Positions 40,620 through 51,939 are shown, numbered from the stretch's first letter. The stretch is 64,000 nucleotides of DNA from Enterobacter huaxiensis (GCF_003594935.2 NZ_CP043342.1:2790001-2854000), one strand, 5' to 3'. A program made the numbers and translations. The notes: generated by a model from the letters alone, not told the origin.

Positions 40620-42011
40620 ATGAATTTTCCACTCATCGCGAACATTGTCGTGTTCGTCGTATTGCTATTGCTTCTCGCGCAGACGCGCCACAAACAGTGG
40701 AGCCTGGCGAAGAAGGTACTTGTCGGTCTGGGAATGGGTGTTGTATTTGGTCTGGCATTACAGGCTATTTACGGCTCTGACAACCCGGTTCTGAAAGACT
40801 CCATTCAGTGGTTTAACATCGTCGGTAACGGCTATGTACAGCTGCTGCAGATGATCGTTATGCCGCTGGTGTTTGCCTCTATTCTGAGCGCCGTTGCCCG
40901 TCTGCATAACGCCACTCAGCTGGGTAAAATCAGCTTCCTGACCATCGGTACGCTGCTGTTCACTACGCTCATTGCTGCCCTGGTCGGCGTGCTGGTGACC
41001 AACCTGTTTGGCCTGACCGCAGAAGGTCTGGTACAAGGCTCGGCTGAAACCGCACGTCTTACCGCCATCCAGACCAACTATGTTGGCAAACTGGCAGACC
41101 TGACGGTTCCGCAGATGGTGCTCTCATTCATTCCGAAGAACCCGTTTGCTGACCTGACCGGTGCGAGCCCAACCTCGATCATCAGCGTGGTGATCTTCGC
41201 CGCGTTCCTGGGCGTAGCGGCGCTGAAGCTGCTGAAAGACGACGCGCCAAAAGGCGAACGCGTGCTGACCGCTATCGATACCCTGCAAAGCTGGGTGATG
41301 AAGCTGGTTCGCCTGGTGATGCAGCTTACGCCGTACGGCGTGCTGGCGCTGATGACCAAAGTGGTTGCAGGCTCTAACCTGCAGGACATCATCAAGCTGG
41401 GTAGCTTCGTTGTCGCCTCTTATCTGGGCCTGGGCATTATGTTCGTGGTGCACGGCATCCTGCTGGGCGTGAACGGCGTGAGCCCGCTGAAATACTTCCG
41501 CAAAGTGTGGCCTGTGCTGACCTTCGCCTTCACCAGCCGTTCCAGCGCAGCCTCTATTCCGCTGAACGTGGAAGCGCAGACCCGTCGCCTGGGCGTGCCG
41601 GAGTCTATCGCCAGCTTCTCAGCTTCCTTTGGTGCGACCATTGGTCAGAACGGCTGTGCGGGCCTCTACCCGGCAATGCTGGCGGTGATGGTTGCGCCAA
41701 CCGTGGGTATTAACCCGCTCGATCCGGTGTGGATTGCCACCCTGGTGGGCATTGTAACCATCAGCTCCGCAGGCGTTGCGGGCGTAGGCGGCGGTGCAAC
41801 CTTCGCAGCTCTGATCGTTCTGCCTGCGCTGGGCCTGCCGGTAACGCTGGTTGCGCTGCTGATCTCCGTTGAACCGCTGATCGACATGGGCCGTACCGCG
41901 CTGAACGTGAGCGGCTCTATGACGGCCGGTACGCTGACCAGCCAGTGGCTGAAGCAGACCGACAAAGCGATTCTGGAAAGTGAAGACGACGCCGAGCTGG
42001 CGCACCGTTAA
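40620..42011 (+). CDS. tcyP: L-cystine:cation symporter TcyP
   Basis: This 463-residue carrier of the dicarboxylate/amino acid:cation symporter (DAACS) family is orthologous to E. coli YdjN, an L-cystine uptake system. About eight membrane helices are seen, with the Ser-rich reentrant loop [12 protein letters not shown] near residue 302-313 and [13 protein letters not shown] near 383-395. The SD AGGAG precedes the ATG. CysB control is known in E. coli, but I could not assign a CysB site in the 127-bp upstream spacer. Confidence 0.93.
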   Translation: MNFPLIANIVVFVVLLLLLAQTRHKQWSLAKKVLVGLGMGVVFGLALQAIYGSDNPVLKDSIQWFNIVGNGYVQLLQMIVMPLVFASILSAVARLHNATQLGKISFLTIGTLLFTTLIAALVGVLVTNLFGLTAEGLVQGSAETARLTAIQTNYVGKLADLTVPQMVLSFIPKNPFADLTGASPTSIISVVIFAAFLGVAALKLLKDDAPKGERVLTAIDTLQSWVMKLVRLVMQLTPYGVLALMTKVVAGSNLQDIIKLGSFVVASYLGLGIMFVVHGILLGVNGVSPLKYFRKVWPVLTFAFTSRSSAASIPLNVEAQTRRLGVPESIASFSASFGATIGQNGCAGLYPAMLAVMVAPTVGINPLDPVWIATLVGIVTISSAGVAGVGGGATFAALIVLPALGLPVTLVALLISVEPLIDMGRTALNVSGSMTAGTLTSQWLKQTDKAILESEDDAELAHR

Positions 42012-42024
42012 TCGCTGTTGAAAT

Positions 42025-42052
42025 AAAAAAACCGCCCTCGGGCGGTTTTTTT
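42025..42052. terminator. Bidirectional terminator between tcyP and cedA
   Basis: AAACCGCCC-TC-GGGCGGTTT has A and T runs on the two sides and lies between convergent tcyP and cedA. It serves both genes. Confidence 0.92.
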
Positions 42053-42059
42053 ATGGCTG

Positions 42060-42299
42060 TTATTCGTCTACTTCTTCATCCTGACGGATCTGCGACGCCC
42101 ACCGCTGGGCGGATTCCGGCACCGTAAACGTGGGCGAGCGGCGGAAATGTTCACCCATCAGGACAAAAGCCACGTATTTACCCCGTAACTGCCAGACATC
42201 GCGAAAGCCATCCACTTTCAGGGCATGGTCAGGCGGCGCGGGCTCAACGCGGGGCACATAGCTAATAACCTGGCGGTTTTGTTGACGAAGAGGTTTCAT
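42060..42299 (-). CDS. cedA: Cell division activator CedA (start uncertain)
   Basis: The conserved 79-residue protein starting MKPLRQQNRQVISYVP matches E. coli CedA (80 residues), a DNA- or RNA polymerase-binding protein that restores division after over-replication. The middle holds VWQLRGKYVAFVLMGE. The sequence before this ATG has no strong ribosome-binding site. The frame stays open upstream for 51 codons to an ATG at 42452, which has AAGGAT at good spacing, so a 130-residue form is possible. The gene is divergent from katE. Confidence 0.85.
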   Translation of the reverse strand: MKPLRQQNRQVISYVPRVEPAPPDHALKVDGFRDVWQLRGKYVAFVLMGEHFRRSPTFTVPESAQRWASQIRQDEEVDE

Positions 42300-42502
42300 A
42301 AGCGACTGGTTCACTAAAGCAAATTCTGGAAGCAGGAAAATTCTATGATAGCCGATCCTGCCCTCAAACGTCGCGCCCTGCATGTGCCAGATAGCTCCAT
42401 TCGTTAACGGCGGCACCTGAAAACTCTTAGTTAGCGAGCCAACTTGCGACATTGTTCTATCCTTAATAGGGTTTTTAGCAATGAATCAAGGAGAATCGTG
42501 CA

Positions 42503-44752
42503 ATGTCGAACAAAGATAATACACACCAGTCACCCATTCATGGCACTGAAGAATCGCAACCGGGAATGGATTCACTCGCCCCTGCTGACGGATCTCATCA
42601 GCCTTCACCAGGCCCTTCCGCGCCAGGGGAACAGCCTACCGCCCCGGGAAGCGTTAAGTCACCCGATGCGGAGAACGAGAAATTAAAATCCCTCGACCCT
42701 CACCGTAAAGGTGGAGAAGGCCATGCGCTGACCACCAATCAGGGGGTACGCATTGCCGACGATCAAAATTCCCTGCGCGCCGGCTCGCGCGGCCCCACCC
42801 TGCTGGAAGATTTTATCCTGCGGGAGAAAATCACCCACTTTGACCATGAACGCATCCCTGAGCGTATCGTTCACGCCCGCGGTTCCGCGGCCCACGGCTA
42901 TTTCCAGCCCTATAAAAGCTTAAAAGCGATCACCAAGGCCGATTTCCTGTCCGACCCGGATAAGGTGACGCCGGTATTCGTGCGCTTCTCTACCGTTCAG
43001 GGCGGCGCGGGCTCGGCCGACACGGTGCGCGACATCCGCGGCTTCGCGACCAAGTTTTACACCGAAGAGGGGATTTTCGATCTGGTCGGAAATAACACCC
43101 CTGTCTTCTTCATTCAGGATGCGCATAAGTTTCCAGACTTTGTCCATGCAGTAAAACCGGAGCCGCACTGGGCCGTACCGCAGGGACAAAGCGCGCACGA
43201 TACCTTCTGGGACTACGTCTCACTCCAGCCTGAAACGTTGCATAACGTCATGTGGGCGATGTCCGACCGCGGTATTCCGCGCAGCTATCGCACCATGGAG
43301 GGGTTTGGCATCCATACCTTCCGCCTGATTAACGCCGAAGGTAAAGCCACCTTCGTGCGCTTCCACTGGAAGCCGGTGGCGGGTAAAGCCTCGCTGGTAT
43401 GGGATGAGGCTCAGAAGCTGACCGGCCGCGATCCGGACTTCCACCGCCGCGAGCTGTGGGAATCCATCGAAGCCGGCGATTTCCCCGAATACGAGTTAGG
43501 GCTCCAGCTGATCCCGGAAGAGGACGAATTCAAATTCGATTTCGACCTGCTCGATCCGACCAAACTCATTCCCGAGGAGCTGGTGCCGGTTCAGCTGGTG
43601 GGCAAAATGGTGCTTAACCGCAACCCGGATAACTTCTTTGCCGAGAACGAGCAGGTCGCGTTCCATCCGGGCCACATCGTTCCCGGCCTGGACTTCACCA
43701 ACGATCCGCTGCTGCAGGGCCGCCTGTTCTCCTACACCGATACGCAAATCAGCCGTCTCGGCGGGCCGAACTTCCACGAAATCCCGATCAACCGGCCGAC
43801 CTGCCCGTACCACAACTTCCAGCGTGACGGGATGCATCGCCAGGATATCGACACTAACCCGGCGAACTATGAGCCGAACTCAATCAACGACAACTGGCCG
43901 CGAGAGACACCGCCTGCGCCAAAACGCGGCGGGTTCGAGTCGTATCAGGAACGCGTTGAAGGCACCAAAATCCGCGAGCGCAGCCCGTCGTTTGGCGAGT
44001 ATTACGCCCACCCTCGCCTGTTCTGGAACAGCCAGACCCCAATTGAGCAGCAGCATATCATCGGCGGGTTTAGCTTTGAGCTGAGCAAAGTGGTGCGAAC
44101 GTATATTCGTGAGCGCGTCGTCGACCAGCTGGCGCATATCGATATCCAGCTTGCTCAGAGCGTTGCCGATAATCTCGGCATTACGCTGACCGATGACCAG
44201 CGCAATGCTGCCCCGCCGAAAGACGTTAACGGGCTGAAGAAGGATCCGTCCCTGAGCCTCTATGCCGTGCCGGGCGGTTCCATTAAGGGCCGGGTGGTGG
44301 CAATCCTGCTGAACGATAAAACCCGCGCCAGCGACGTGCTGGGCATTATGCAGGCGCTGAAAACCCAGGGCGTGCACGCGAAGCTCCTTTATTCTCGCAT
44401 GGGCGAAGTGACGGCCGATGATGGTTCGGTACTGCCTGTTGCCGCCACCTTTGCCGGTGCGCCATCGTTGACGGTGGATGCGGTGATTGTGCCGTGCGGG
44501 GATATTGACAGCCTGCTGACGAACGGCGATGCCGTTTACTACCTGCTGGAAGCCTATAAGCATCTGAAGCCGATCGCCCTGGCAGGCGATGCGCGACAGT
44601 TCAAAGCGCAGCTGAAGGTGGCGGATCAGGGGGAAGACGGCATTGTGGAAGGCGATAACGTCGACGATGCGTTTATGACGAAGCTGTTTGATTTACTCGC
44701 CGCGCACCGCGTCTGGTCGCGCAGCAGTAAGATCGATCGGATCCCGGCGTAA
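42503..44752 (+). CDS. katE: Catalase HPII
   Basis: This large-subunit monofunctional catalase of 749 residues (E. coli 753) has a heme catalase core and a C-terminal flavodoxin/DJ-1-like domain (about 600-749). The distal His is in [14 protein letters not shown], near residue 125. [19 protein letters not shown] follows, and the proximal heme ligand Tyr is in RLFSYTDTQ, near 411. AAGGAG precedes the ATG. katE is RpoS-dependent in E. coli; the short spacer to cedA should hold that promoter. Its end is followed by a pair of REP elements. Confidence 0.96.
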   Translation: MSNKDNTHQSPIHGTEESQPGMDSLAPADGSHQPSPGPSAPGEQPTAPGSVKSPDAENEKLKSLDPHRKGGEGHALTTNQGVRIADDQNSLRAGSRGPTLLEDFILREKITHFDHERIPERIVHARGSAAHGYFQPYKSLKAITKADFLSDPDKVTPVFVRFSTVQGGAGSADTVRDIRGFATKFYTEEGIFDLVGNNTPVFFIQDAHKFPDFVHAVKPEPHWAVPQGQSAHDTFWDYVSLQPETLHNVMWAMSDRGIPRSYRTMEGFGIHTFRLINAEGKATFVRFHWKPVAGKASLVWDEAQKLTGRDPDFHRRELWESIEAGDFPEYELGLQLIPEEDEFKFDFDLLDPTKLIPEELVPVQLVGKMVLNRNPDNFFAENEQVAFHPGHIVPGLDFTNDPLLQGRLFSYTDTQISRLGGPNFHEIPINRPTCPYHNFQRDGMHRQDIDTNPANYEPNSINDNWPRETPPAPKRGGFESYQERVEGTKIRERSPSFGEYYAHPRLFWNSQTPIEQQHIIGGFSFELSKVVRTYIRERVVDQLAHIDIQLAQSVADNLGITLTDDQRNAAPPKDVNGLKKDPSLSLYAVPGGSIKGRVVAILLNDKTRASDVLGIMQALKTQGVHAKLLYSRMGEVTADDGSVLPVAATFAGAPSLTVDAVIVPCGDIDSLLTNGDAVYYLLEAYKHLKPIALAGDARQFKAQLKVADQGEDGIVEGDNVDDAFMTKLFDLLAAHRVWSRSSKIDRIPA

Positions 44753-44757
44753 AAAAA

Positions 44758-44835
44758 GCCGGGTGGCGCTTGCGCTTACCCGGCCTACATTTCGATTGGT
44801 ATTGTAGGCCCGGTAAGGCGAAGCCGCCACCGGGC
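44758..44835. repeat. BIME: two inverted REP elements between katE and chbG
   Basis: One REP (44758-44787, GCCGGGTGGCG... to CCTAC) and a second in opposite orientation (44804-44835, GTAGGCCCGGTAAGGCG... to CCGGGC) are separated by 16 bp. They lie between convergent katE and chbG and probably fold into a large hairpin protecting both mRNA ends. Confidence 0.88.
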
Positions 44836-44841
44836 TTTATC

Positions 44842-45600
44842 TCAAAGATCCTCAAACGTCCCCAACCGATACCCGCGCTCGGCAATCGCATACTTGAGCG
44901 ATGCCGACGTCAGCACGTCCAGCTCCGCCAGACGCGGCCAGCAGTAGGCGCTTTTGCGCACCGTATTATCGACAAACGCCGGGTGCGCCATCACTTCTAG
45001 CGAGCTTTCACCGCGCGTAGCGGAATCATCAAGCACCTTCAGGAACAACGCTTCGCTGATTTCTTCGCCGTAAAACGCGCTGCTGAAACCGTCCGTGGTT
45101 GGCACAGAGAAGAACGACAATCCATGCAGCGCCTGCACCTCACGATCCACGCGCATCGCCACCCCTTTACGCTTTGCAAACTCGGCGACAATCGGGAAAA
45201 TCGCCGGGATCATATGCACGTGGTGGTGGCTGTCGATATGTGTCGGTTTGCGACCAAAGACGTCGACAAAGCGGTTGTACTGACAGTCCAGCTCGCGGGT
45301 AATCTCGTCGAGCGGCAGCGCGTCCTGCTCTGCCTGCGCCCATATCCATTTACCCAGCTGCCCGTCACGCGTCAGGCCCGGCATCGACGAAAGCGGCATG
45401 CCCAGCGTAAGAACAAAGTGCATCCCTACGCCCAGGTCAGGCACCTCGCGGCTCAGCTGCGCCGCGTGGTCAATCGCTTCGCCGTTGATCAGTGCCGTCG
45501 TCGAGGTGACTACCCCCCGGCGACAGGCTTCAATGATGCCGTAGTTCTGCCCTTTCGACAGGCCAAAATCATCGGCATTTACGATCAGCAGGTTTTCCAT
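44842..45600 (-). CDS. chbG: Chitooligosaccharide deacetylase ChbG
   Basis: This 252-residue YdjC-family deacetylase removes an acetyl group from chitobiose 6-phosphate, which lets the sugar act as inducer through ChbR and be cut by ChbF. The N-terminus [17 protein letters not shown] holds the metal Asp pair, and [13 protein letters not shown] near residue 118-130 the metal His residues. It is last in chbBCARFG, 11 bp after chbF. Confidence 0.94.
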   Translation of the reverse strand: MENLLIVNADDFGLSKGQNYGIIEACRRGVVTSTTALINGEAIDHAAQLSREVPDLGVGMHFVLTLGMPLSSMPGLTRDGQLGKWIWAQAEQDALPLDEITRELDCQYNRFVDVFGRKPTHIDSHHHVHMIPAIFPIVAEFAKRKGVAMRVDREVQALHGLSFFSVPTTDGFSSAFYGEEISEALFLKVLDDSATRGESSLEVMAHPAFVDNTVRKSAYCWPRLAELDVLTSASLKYAIAERGYRLGTFEDL

Positions 45601-45611
45601 CGCGCGTCCTC

Positions 45612-46967
45612 TTAATGCTGTTTGAATTTAAGCTTCTCAACCGTTGCAGCAAAGTTCGGCAGCCATTTTTCATGCGCCAGGATCATCTCACCCGCCAGCT
45701 GCTCGGCATCACGATCGGAATGCACCAGCGGGCTGAGGTTCATCGCCAGCAGAACGTCATTCAGTTCGCCGCTCAGCGCAGCGTTGCTTGCCGCCACTTC
45801 AAAGCCTTTAATGGTGTGGATCAGCCCCATCACTTTGTCGTCAAAGTGCGTAATGCGCGGGTGCGGTTTTGCACCATCGCGGCCCAGGATGCAGGTCATC
45901 TCAACGGCCCAGTCAGCCGGGATGTTGTCGATGTGCCCGTGGTGCGGCACGTTTACGTAGTGCTCGGCCTGTTTGTCGTTGTAAATAGCGTTGATCACTT
46001 CACACGCCGCATCCGAGTAGTACGCTCCGCCGCGCTGTTCCAGCTCTTTCGGTTTGACGTTCAGGTTCGGATCTTTGTACAGCTCAAACAGCTGTTTCTC
46101 AACTTTTTGTACCACCTGGGCGCGCGCGCCGCCCTTGTAGTACTCGCCCATTTCGATGGCCAGCATCTCTTTCTGCTTGAAGTAGTAAAGCAGGTAGGAG
46201 CACGGCAGCAGGTTCAGGGAGCGAATCAGCCCTTCGCTAAACGGCAGGTCAAAGATATTTTTCACCGATGCGGCCGTCAGGCGACCGGACGCCACGCCGT
46301 CGAGCAGCTCTGCAAAGCGCGACTGGCCGTTTACAATCACGTCTTTGATAAACACCATGTGGTTCAGACCGAACAGGTCGATGGAGAGATCGTCGTTATC
46401 GGTCAGCTTGAGCACGTCGCGAATAAACATCTTCATGCCGATGGGGATATTGCACACGCCGATAAAGCGTTTAAAACCGGTGTGGCGATAAACCGCCTCT
46501 GTCACCATCCCGGCCGGGTTAGTGAAGTTAATCACCCAGGCGTTCGGGCAGATCTCTTCGACGTCTTTAATGATGTCGAAAATAACCGGAATGGTGCGCA
46601 GACCTTTAAACAGGCCGCCCGCGCCGTTGGTTTCCTGGCCCAGATAGCCGTGGCTCAGCGGAATACGTTCGTCCAGCTCGCGCGCCTTCAGCTGGCCTAC
46701 ACGCAGCTGAGTGGTCACGAAATCGGCGTCTTTCAGCGCCAGGCGGCGATCGAGGGTTTTATGCACGGTTAACGGCACGCCCGCTTTTTCGACCATACGT
46801 TTGCACAGTTCGAAAATAATATTCAGCTTCTCCTGACCTTCCTCAACGTCCACCAGCCATAATTCGCTAACCGGCAATTCATGATAACGTTTCAGGAAAC
46901 CTTCCAGTAATTCCGGGGTATAGCTGCTGCCGCCGCCAATAGTTACGACTTTTAATTTCTGTTGCAT
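45612..46967 (-). CDS. chbF: 6-phospho-beta-glucosidase ChbF (GH4)
   Basis: This GH4 enzyme of 451 residues (E. coli 450) needs NAD+ and Mn2+ to cut phosphorylated chitobiose or cellobiose. The N-terminal NAD motif is [16 protein letters not shown]. The metal-binding Cys is in [10 protein letters not shown] near residue 172, with a His (GLNHMVF) near 201. Length and order match E. coli. Confidence 0.95.
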   Translation of the reverse strand: MQQKLKVVTIGGGSSYTPELLEGFLKRYHELPVSELWLVDVEEGQEKLNIIFELCKRMVEKAGVPLTVHKTLDRRLALKDADFVTTQLRVGQLKARELDERIPLSHGYLGQETNGAGGLFKGLRTIPVIFDIIKDVEEICPNAWVINFTNPAGMVTEAVYRHTGFKRFIGVCNIPIGMKMFIRDVLKLTDNDDLSIDLFGLNHMVFIKDVIVNGQSRFAELLDGVASGRLTAASVKNIFDLPFSEGLIRSLNLLPCSYLLYYFKQKEMLAIEMGEYYKGGARAQVVQKVEKQLFELYKDPNLNVKPKELEQRGGAYYSDAACEVINAIYNDKQAEHYVNVPHHGHIDNIPADWAVEMTCILGRDGAKPHPRITHFDDKVMGLIHTIKGFEVAASNAALSGELNDVLLAMNLSPLVHSDRDAEQLAGEMILAHEKWLPNFAATVEKLKFKQH

Positions 46968-47077
46968 AATATCTCCCTTAGCGTATCAGGTTAACCGCCT
47001 GCAAAGTATAGCGTTCTCTTCCCGCTATTTGGGCAAGCAATTACGTCAATATTCGTGGCGGATATTACCGCCGAAAG

Positions 47078-47896
47078 TTAATTAATTACCGTAATATTCT
47101 TCCGGTAACTGCTCGGTGTGAATGAGGTGAATTTCTTAAATGTCTTAATAAACAGGCTGGGACTGCTGTAACCTGATTCGTAAGCAATATCCGTTACAGA
47201 GTAGTTCGTAATTTCCAGCTGTTTCTTGGCAAAATTAATGCGGATCTCATTAATAATTTGCACCGGCGTTTTACGGTAATAGCGCTGGGTGGCACGGGTG
47301 AGATATTCCTGTGATTTCCCGGAGAGCGCCACCATATTTTCCAGAGCATTGTCGCTGAATTGACATTTATCATGCATCATTTCAACGGTACCGCGCAGCC
47401 ACTGAGGAATATCGTCGCTCACCTGCTGTTCCTCGCGGTGATGGCGAAGGCGGTTCATCACGTAGAAGGTCACGGTTTCAATAAACTCATCGAATTCACT
47501 GTCGCGGAAGTTAAGCGACGCGATGACCGTTTCGATCCAGGTCATAAACTCGTTTTTAACGCGATATACCTGCGAGGCCACAAAGCAGAACGGTACCAGC
47601 GGCTGATAGTGTTTTTCAAAAAAACGCTTGCTCACGCCCACGTTGAGGATGCGGGTGGCACCGAACGCGTAAAAGCTCTGGTGATAGGAACCCATCGGCA
47701 GGAAGACAAAATCACCGCGCTCCAGCAGAACGCGCTTACCGTTAATCTCCTGGTAGTAGCGGCCGGTCAGAACAATCGTGAACTCGTAGTAGTCATGCTG
47801 GTGCAGACCGCTGGCGCTTTCCGTTTTGTTGTAGATAACCACGTGAAAATTCTTGCCGTTAAACAGTTGCTGCTCAAGTGCGGTTTTGATTTCCAT
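47078..47896 (-). CDS. chbR: Chitobiose operon regulator ChbR (AraC family)
   Basis: This 272-residue regulator has an N-terminal cupin-like sensor domain ([19 protein letters not shown] near 31-49) and a C-terminal AraC helix-turn-helix pair ([20 protein letters not shown] near 230-250). E. coli ChbR represses chb without inducer and activates it with deacetylated chitobiose phosphate. AGGAGGTCAGC precedes the ATG. It is encoded inside the operon it controls. Confidence 0.94.
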   Translation of the reverse strand: MEIKTALEQQLFNGKNFHVVIYNKTESASGLHQHDYYEFTIVLTGRYYQEINGKRVLLERGDFVFLPMGSYHQSFYAFGATRILNVGVSKRFFEKHYQPLVPFCFVASQVYRVKNEFMTWIETVIASLNFRDSEFDEFIETVTFYVMNRLRHHREEQQVSDDIPQWLRGTVEMMHDKCQFSDNALENMVALSGKSQEYLTRATQRYYRKTPVQIINEIRINFAKKQLEITNYSVTDIAYESGYSSPSLFIKTFKKFTSFTPSSYRKNITVIN

Positions 47897-47925
47897 CGTG
47901 CTGACCTCCTGCTACCTGACCTGAC

Positions 47926-48273
47926 TTAGTGCATTTTCTCGTGAAGCTCGATGAGCTCCGCCACCAGCTCGCGCGCCAGCATCGAGGTCATCAGGTGATC
48001 CTGCGCATGTACCAGCACCAGGCTCACTTTCATCTTCCCTTCGCCCTGGTCGCCTTCGATGAGTTTCGTCTGAACGAGATGGGCTTCATTTAACGCGATA
48101 CGGGACTGATCCATCATGGTTTTCGCTGCGGCGAAATCACCCTGTTTGGCCTGCTTCAGTGCGGCATAGGCCAGGCTGCGGGCTTGTCCGGAGTTGATGA
48201 TAAGACCCATCACCACTTCTTCCAGTTCATTCTCTGCGGTTTCTTCTGCGACGATACTGTCCAAATCTAACAT
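47926..48273 (-). CDS. chbA: PTS chitobiose EIIA component
   Basis: This 115-residue EIIA of the lactose/cellobiose PTS family is all-helical. The phosphorylated His is His89 in VLVHAQDHLMTS, matching the E. coli IIA(Chb) active site. It passes phosphate from HPr to ChbB. It lies 46 bp after chbC and 29 bp before chbR. Confidence 0.95.
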   Translation of the reverse strand: MLDLDSIVAEETAENELEEVVMGLIINSGQARSLAYAALKQAKQGDFAAAKTMMDQSRIALNEAHLVQTKLIEGDQGEGKMKVSLVLVHAQDHLMTSMLARELVAELIELHEKMH

Positions 48274-48319
48274 CTTTACGCTCCTTTTGCTGGCGCGGGC
48301 TGCCCCGCGCCGTGCAATT

Positions 48320-49678
48320 TTAGAATTTCAGTGCGAGGGCGATATCCTCTTCGCTCTCTTCTTCATCAATAACCGTGGCGGCTTTATTCGCAATCGCCAC
48401 GAATGGCATGTAGAGCAGGGTTGCAATCCCGAGGTTGAATATCGCCAGCAGGAAGGCGGCAACGCTACCGTTGGTATTGAAGAACGCCCCCAGGCCCGCT
48501 GGCATTGTCCACGGCGCAATGTTGGTCACCGGCGGAATAATGCCCAGGTAGTACGCCGTCAGCGTAATCGCGGCCAGCAGCGGTTGAACCAGGATGAAAG
48601 GAATGAACATCACCGGGTTCATGATGATTGGCAGACCAAACAGAATCGGTTCGTTGATCTGGAAGATGCCTGATGGCAGCGCCAGTTTCGCAACCTGACG
48701 GTGGTCAGCGCGACGAGAGACAATAAAGACCGCGATGATCAGACCCAGCGTCGCCCCGGTACCGCCCAGGAAGATATAGGAGTCAAGCATCGGCTTCGCC
48801 CACACATGGAAGGTTTTACCGGCTGCCAGCGCCGCATCAACGGAGCCGTACTGCTGGTAAAGCGCAACGTTTTCCAGTGCCCACGGGGTCATAATTCCGC
48901 TGTCCAGCGCGGCCAGTGCCAGTGAACCATGTACGCCGAAGAACCACAGCAGAGAGGTAAAGATGACATACGCCCAACCGACCACGCCACCCATCGACGC
49001 CAGCGGCGTAGAGATAGAGTCCATGATGATCTGGTGGAAGTTGGTCCCCCAGTGAGAGAGCGCCCAGGCGATAATCCCCATAATGGAGAGAATAATGAAG
49101 CCTGGGATCAGCGCGGAAAATGAACGAGAGACAGACGCAGGCACGCTATCCGGCAGGCGAATAACCCAGTTGCGGCGAATAATGAAGGTGAACATTTCAG
49201 CAACCACCAGGCCGATAACGATACCGGAAATAATGTTTGCTCCACCTAACCAGTTGGCACCGACGGCGTAAGCCTCACCTACGCTATAAGGGGTGACGGT
49301 CATAAAGGCGGCAACGGATAATAACCCCGCGGCCAGCGGATCCACTTTTCGCTCTTCCGCTAATGCCATCCCAATAAAGAAAGGTGCCATCAGCGACATA
49401 ATACCCAACGTACCGTTGTATACGTTGCCGCCGATGGCTTTAAGACCATTAAGGGTGTCAATCGTGGAAGCGTCTAACCGAATTCCTAATGAATAAAAGA
49501 AAGAACCTTCACCAAAGCTCAGAAAAACGTTGTTAATTAAAACGAACATTGCCCCAGCCAGCGTCAGCGGCATTAATTTAATAAAGCCGTTTTTAATGGC
49601 GTTAACGTGAGGCTGCTTTCCTATTTTAACAGCAAAAGGAAGGAGTACCTTTTCAAGTGAAGCGATGACTTTACTCAT
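48320..49678 (-). CDS. chbC: PTS chitobiose EIIC permease
   Basis: This 452-residue membrane component of the lactose/cellobiose PTS family carries N,N'-diacetylchitobiose across the inner membrane. About ten hydrophobic segments are visible. The segments [20 protein letters not shown] near residue 243-262 and [17 protein letters not shown] near 344-360 are typical of the sugar-binding region. Confidence 0.95.
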   Translation of the reverse strand: MSKVIASLEKVLLPFAVKIGKQPHVNAIKNGFIKLMPLTLAGAMFVLINNVFLSFGEGSFFYSLGIRLDASTIDTLNGLKAIGGNVYNGTLGIMSLMAPFFIGMALAEERKVDPLAAGLLSVAAFMTVTPYSVGEAYAVGANWLGGANIISGIVIGLVVAEMFTFIIRRNWVIRLPDSVPASVSRSFSALIPGFIILSIMGIIAWALSHWGTNFHQIIMDSISTPLASMGGVVGWAYVIFTSLLWFFGVHGSLALAALDSGIMTPWALENVALYQQYGSVDAALAAGKTFHVWAKPMLDSYIFLGGTGATLGLIIAVFIVSRRADHRQVAKLALPSGIFQINEPILFGLPIIMNPVMFIPFILVQPLLAAITLTAYYLGIIPPVTNIAPWTMPAGLGAFFNTNGSVAAFLLAIFNLGIATLLYMPFVAIANKAATVIDEEESEEDIALALKF

Positions 49679-49758
49679 AGGAAAATACCCTTAAATGCCG
49701 CAACGCATGTTACGGCGTATTGTGTGTGAAATAACTCTTTGACGGGAAAAATAAAAAA

Positions 49759-50076
49759 TTAATTAGCAGCTTTTTTAATTGCTGCAACAGCAGCTTTCAG
49801 TACACCTAAACCATCAATCTTGCCATACAGCCCCGAGTCGATGACTTCGACCGGTTTATTCGGTAACAGACGTTGAATTTCCGGCAGCATATAGGCGATC
49901 TGCGGCCCTAATAATACGACATCAGCCGCCTGGCCTTTCTCGCCCGCCAGCGTTTCTGGAAACGCTTCTATCACCACGGGGACTTCGTACTTTTCGGCCT
50001 GCGCGCGCATCTTGGAAACCAGCAGTGAGGTTGACATGCCCGCAGAACAGAACAGATAGATATGTTTCTTTTCCAT
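49759..50076 (-). CDS. chbB: PTS chitobiose EIIB component
   Basis: This 105-residue EIIB carries the phosphocysteine loop [15 protein letters not shown] with Cys10. It takes phosphate from ChbA and transfers it to sugar carried by ChbC. It is the first gene of the operon; its promoter lies to the right (50077-50300). Confidence 0.95.
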   Translation of the reverse strand: MEKKHIYLFCSAGMSTSLLVSKMRAQAEKYEVPVVIEAFPETLAGEKGQAADVVLLGPQIAYMLPEIQRLLPNKPVEVIDSGLYGKIDGLGVLKAAVAAIKKAAN

Positions 50077-50305
50077 ATTAACTTCCCTCTTGTCTGACCA
50101 CCCGCCGTCGCGCTATCACTCGACTTGCTATCCCGGCTGACGGGTAGTTTGCTTACCGTTGTTTGTCATTGGAGTGAGTATACGCAATGGTACAAGGAGG
50201 GGATAATTCTGGATAGGCTCAAATTGTCTCTCATTGACCTGGCGTGTTGACTGCCTTCACATTTCGGGCAAATAATTCGCGCAAAGAAATAAGATTTACG
50301 TATGA
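50077..50305 (-). promoter_or_regulatory. chb operon promoter/operator region
   Basis: On the reverse strand a -10-like TATACT lies at 50177-50182, about 100 bp before chbB. Further upstream AAATAATTCGCGCAAAGAAA (plus strand, near 50268) resembles a NagC site, which controls chb in E. coli. The NagC call is by eye and weak. No ORF is seen here. Confidence 0.45.
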
Positions 50306-50336
50306 ATAAAAAAACCGGCGCTCAGGCCGGTTTGTT
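50306..50336 (-). terminator. Terminator of osmE
   Basis: On the reverse strand ACCGGC-CTGAGC-GCCGGT is followed by TTTTTTT. It lies 26 bp past the osmE stop codon. Confidence 0.9.
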
Positions 50337-50357
50337 GACTACCTCAGGCAAGCGCGG

Positions 50358-50702
50358 TTACTGCGCCTTAGGTGCCTGTGGATCGGTGTCGTACTCAGCG
50401 CAGGTCTGATAACCGGAATTGATCACGTGTCCGGTATCATCCAGGGCGACAAAGTAGGTCTCTGCCTTACCATCACGTTGACCCAGGATGTAGGTCTGGC
50501 AGGTGCCTTTTGCATGAATCATGGTCACTTCCGAAGAAGGTTTACCCGCAATTGCAGCAACCTGCGAACGCGTCATGCCCTTTTTGACATCTTTAACTAC
50601 TGGCTGTGTGAACTGATCTTTGGTGCGATCGTAAGCCGTACACCCTGCCAGCATAGTCAGTACCGCCGCTGCGCTTAAAATTCCTGCTACGTTCTTGTTC
50701 AT
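50358..50702 (-). CDS. osmE: Osmotically inducible lipoprotein OsmE
   Basis: This 114-residue lipoprotein (E. coli 112) has the lipobox LAGC with Cys21. The mature part is of the SmpA/OmlA fold, with [20 protein letters not shown] near residue 40-59. E. coli osmE responds to osmolarity and growth phase. GAGGACGGAATATG shows the ribosome-binding site. It is divergent from nadE. Confidence 0.92.
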   Translation of the reverse strand: MNKNVAGILSAAAVLTMLAGCTAYDRTKDQFTQPVVKDVKKGMTRSQVAAIAGKPSSEVTMIHAKGTCQTYILGQRDGKAETYFVALDDTGHVINSGYQTCAEYDTDPQAPKAQ

Positions 50703-50933
50703 ATTCCGTCCTCTTGTTTATCAGCGTGTTAACTAAGCATGGGATAAAAAATACTATTGTTCAACTTTGCGAGTTCCGCCAGACGAATTTCGGAAAATTC
50801 TAATAAAACAACGATAAGCTGCTTTATTGGCGCAAATAAGCGCACTCAAAACTGTGATCCTTGTCGTTTTCCCCCCAACGGGTTAGTTTTAAGAGATAAC
50901 ATCAACTGTTTGATTCTGCATATGGAGGGCGTC

Positions 50934-51761
50934 ATGGCTCTACAACACGAGATTATTCAGGCGCTGGGCGCGAAGCCCGCGATAGACGCAAATGAAGAGA
51001 TCCGCCGAAGCGTTGATTTTTTAAAATCCTACCTCAAAGCCCACCCTTTCCTGAAGACGCTGGTGCTGGGCATCAGCGGCGGCCAGGATTCCACGCTGGC
51101 CGGCAAGCTGAGCCAGACGGCAATCAGCGAATTACGTGACGAGAGCGGTGACGATGCGCTGCAGTTTATCGCGGTGCGTCTTCCGTATGGCGTGCAGGCA
51201 GATGAGCAGGATTGTCAGGATGCTATCGCCTTTATCCAGCCGGACCGCGTGCTTACCGTCAATATCAAAGGCGCCGTACTTGCCAGCGAGCAGGCGCTGC
51301 GCGAAGCAGGTATTGAGCTGAGCGACTTCGTGCGTGGCAACGAAAAAGCGCGCGAACGCATGAAGGCGCAGTACAGCATCGCCGGAATGACCAAAGGTGT
51401 GGTGGTGGGTACGGATCACGCGGCTGAAGCCCTCACCGGGTTTTTCACCAAATATGGCGACGGTGGCACCGACATTAACCCCCTCTTCCGTCTGAACAAG
51501 CGCCAGGGGAAACAGCTGCTGGCGGCGCTGGGCTGCCCGGAGCACCTGTATAAGAAAGCGCCAACTGCCGATCTTGAAGACGACCGTCCTTCCCTGCCGG
51601 ACGAAGCCGCGCTGGGCGTCACCTATGACAACATCGATGATTATCTGGAAGGCAAACCGCTGGATGACGCTACCGCGAAAATTATCGAAGGCTGGTATCT
51701 GAAAACCGAGCACAAGCGCCGTCCGCCGATTACGGTGTTCGACGACTTCTGGAAAAAATAA
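50934..51761 (+). CDS. nadE: NH3-dependent NAD+ synthetase
   Basis: This enzyme turns deamido-NAD into NAD+ using ATP and ammonia. It has 275 residues from the ATG at 50934, the E. coli length. ATGGAGGGCGTC supplies the SD for this start; the ORF runs 59 codons further upstream without conservation. The ATP-pyrophosphatase loop SGGQDST is at residues 48-54. [17 protein letters not shown] near residue 207-223 is the conserved substrate loop. Confidence 0.96.
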   Translation: MALQHEIIQALGAKPAIDANEEIRRSVDFLKSYLKAHPFLKTLVLGISGGQDSTLAGKLSQTAISELRDESGDDALQFIAVRLPYGVQADEQDCQDAIAFIQPDRVLTVNIKGAVLASEQALREAGIELSDFVRGNEKARERMKAQYSIAGMTKGVVVGTDHAAEALTGFFTKYGDGGTDINPLFRLNKRQGKQLLAALGCPEHLYKKAPTADLEDDRPSLPDEAALGVTYDNIDDYLEGKPLDDATAKIIEGWYLKTEHKRRPPITVFDDFWKK

Positions 51762-51764
51762 AGC

Positions 51765-51790
51765 AAAACGGTAACCTGGTTACCGTTTTT
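51765..51790 (+). terminator. Terminator of nadE
   Basis: ACGGTAACC-T-GGTTACCGT with TTTTT follows the nadE stop codon by 3-5 bp. Confidence 0.88.
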
Positions 51791-51795
51791 AATGT

Positions 51796-51845
51796 TTGCG
51801 CCCTCTCCCGTGGGAGAGGGTTGGTGTGAGGGCATCAGGCCGCAC
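51796..51845. repeat. Dispersed GGGTGAGGG-type repeat
   Basis: CCCTCTCCC-GT-GGGAGAGGG is followed by TTGGTGTGAGGGCATCAGGC and CGCAC. The same order of elements occurs at 14161-14206 after aroH. It is an intergenic repeat with a hairpin-forming half. Confidence 0.75.
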
Positions 51846-51851
51846 GTCATG

Positions 51852-51887
51852 TCCGGGTAAGGCGTAGCCGCTACCCGGCTCTTTTTT
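51852..51887 (+). terminator. REP-like hairpin with T-run before cho
   Basis: CCGGGTA pairs with TACCCGG around AGGCGTAGCCGC, followed by CTCTTTTTT. It looks like a REP element that also works as a rightward terminator, which would shield cho from nadE transcription. Confidence 0.7.
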
Positions 51888-51908
51888 AACCACCACACAC
51901 CTGCTACA

Positions 51909-51924
51909 CTGTATACCTGAACAG
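51909..51924 (+). promoter_or_regulatory. LexA (SOS) box of cho
   Basis: CTGTATACCTGAACAG matches CTGT-N8-ACAG. It ends 3 bp before the ATG at 51928 and 15 bp before the preferred GTG start at 51940. cho is SOS-induced in E. coli. Confidence 0.88.
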
Positions 51925-51939
51925 TATATGGAGCAGTAT

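Noticed and set aside
45615..46772. Rightward ORF of 385 codons antisense to chbF
   Set aside because: It is fully inside chbF on the other strand and has shadow-type composition without domains.
50757..50933. 59-codon upstream extension of nadE
   Set aside because: It lies in the osmE-nadE promoter region, and the conserved N-terminus and SD support ATG 50934.
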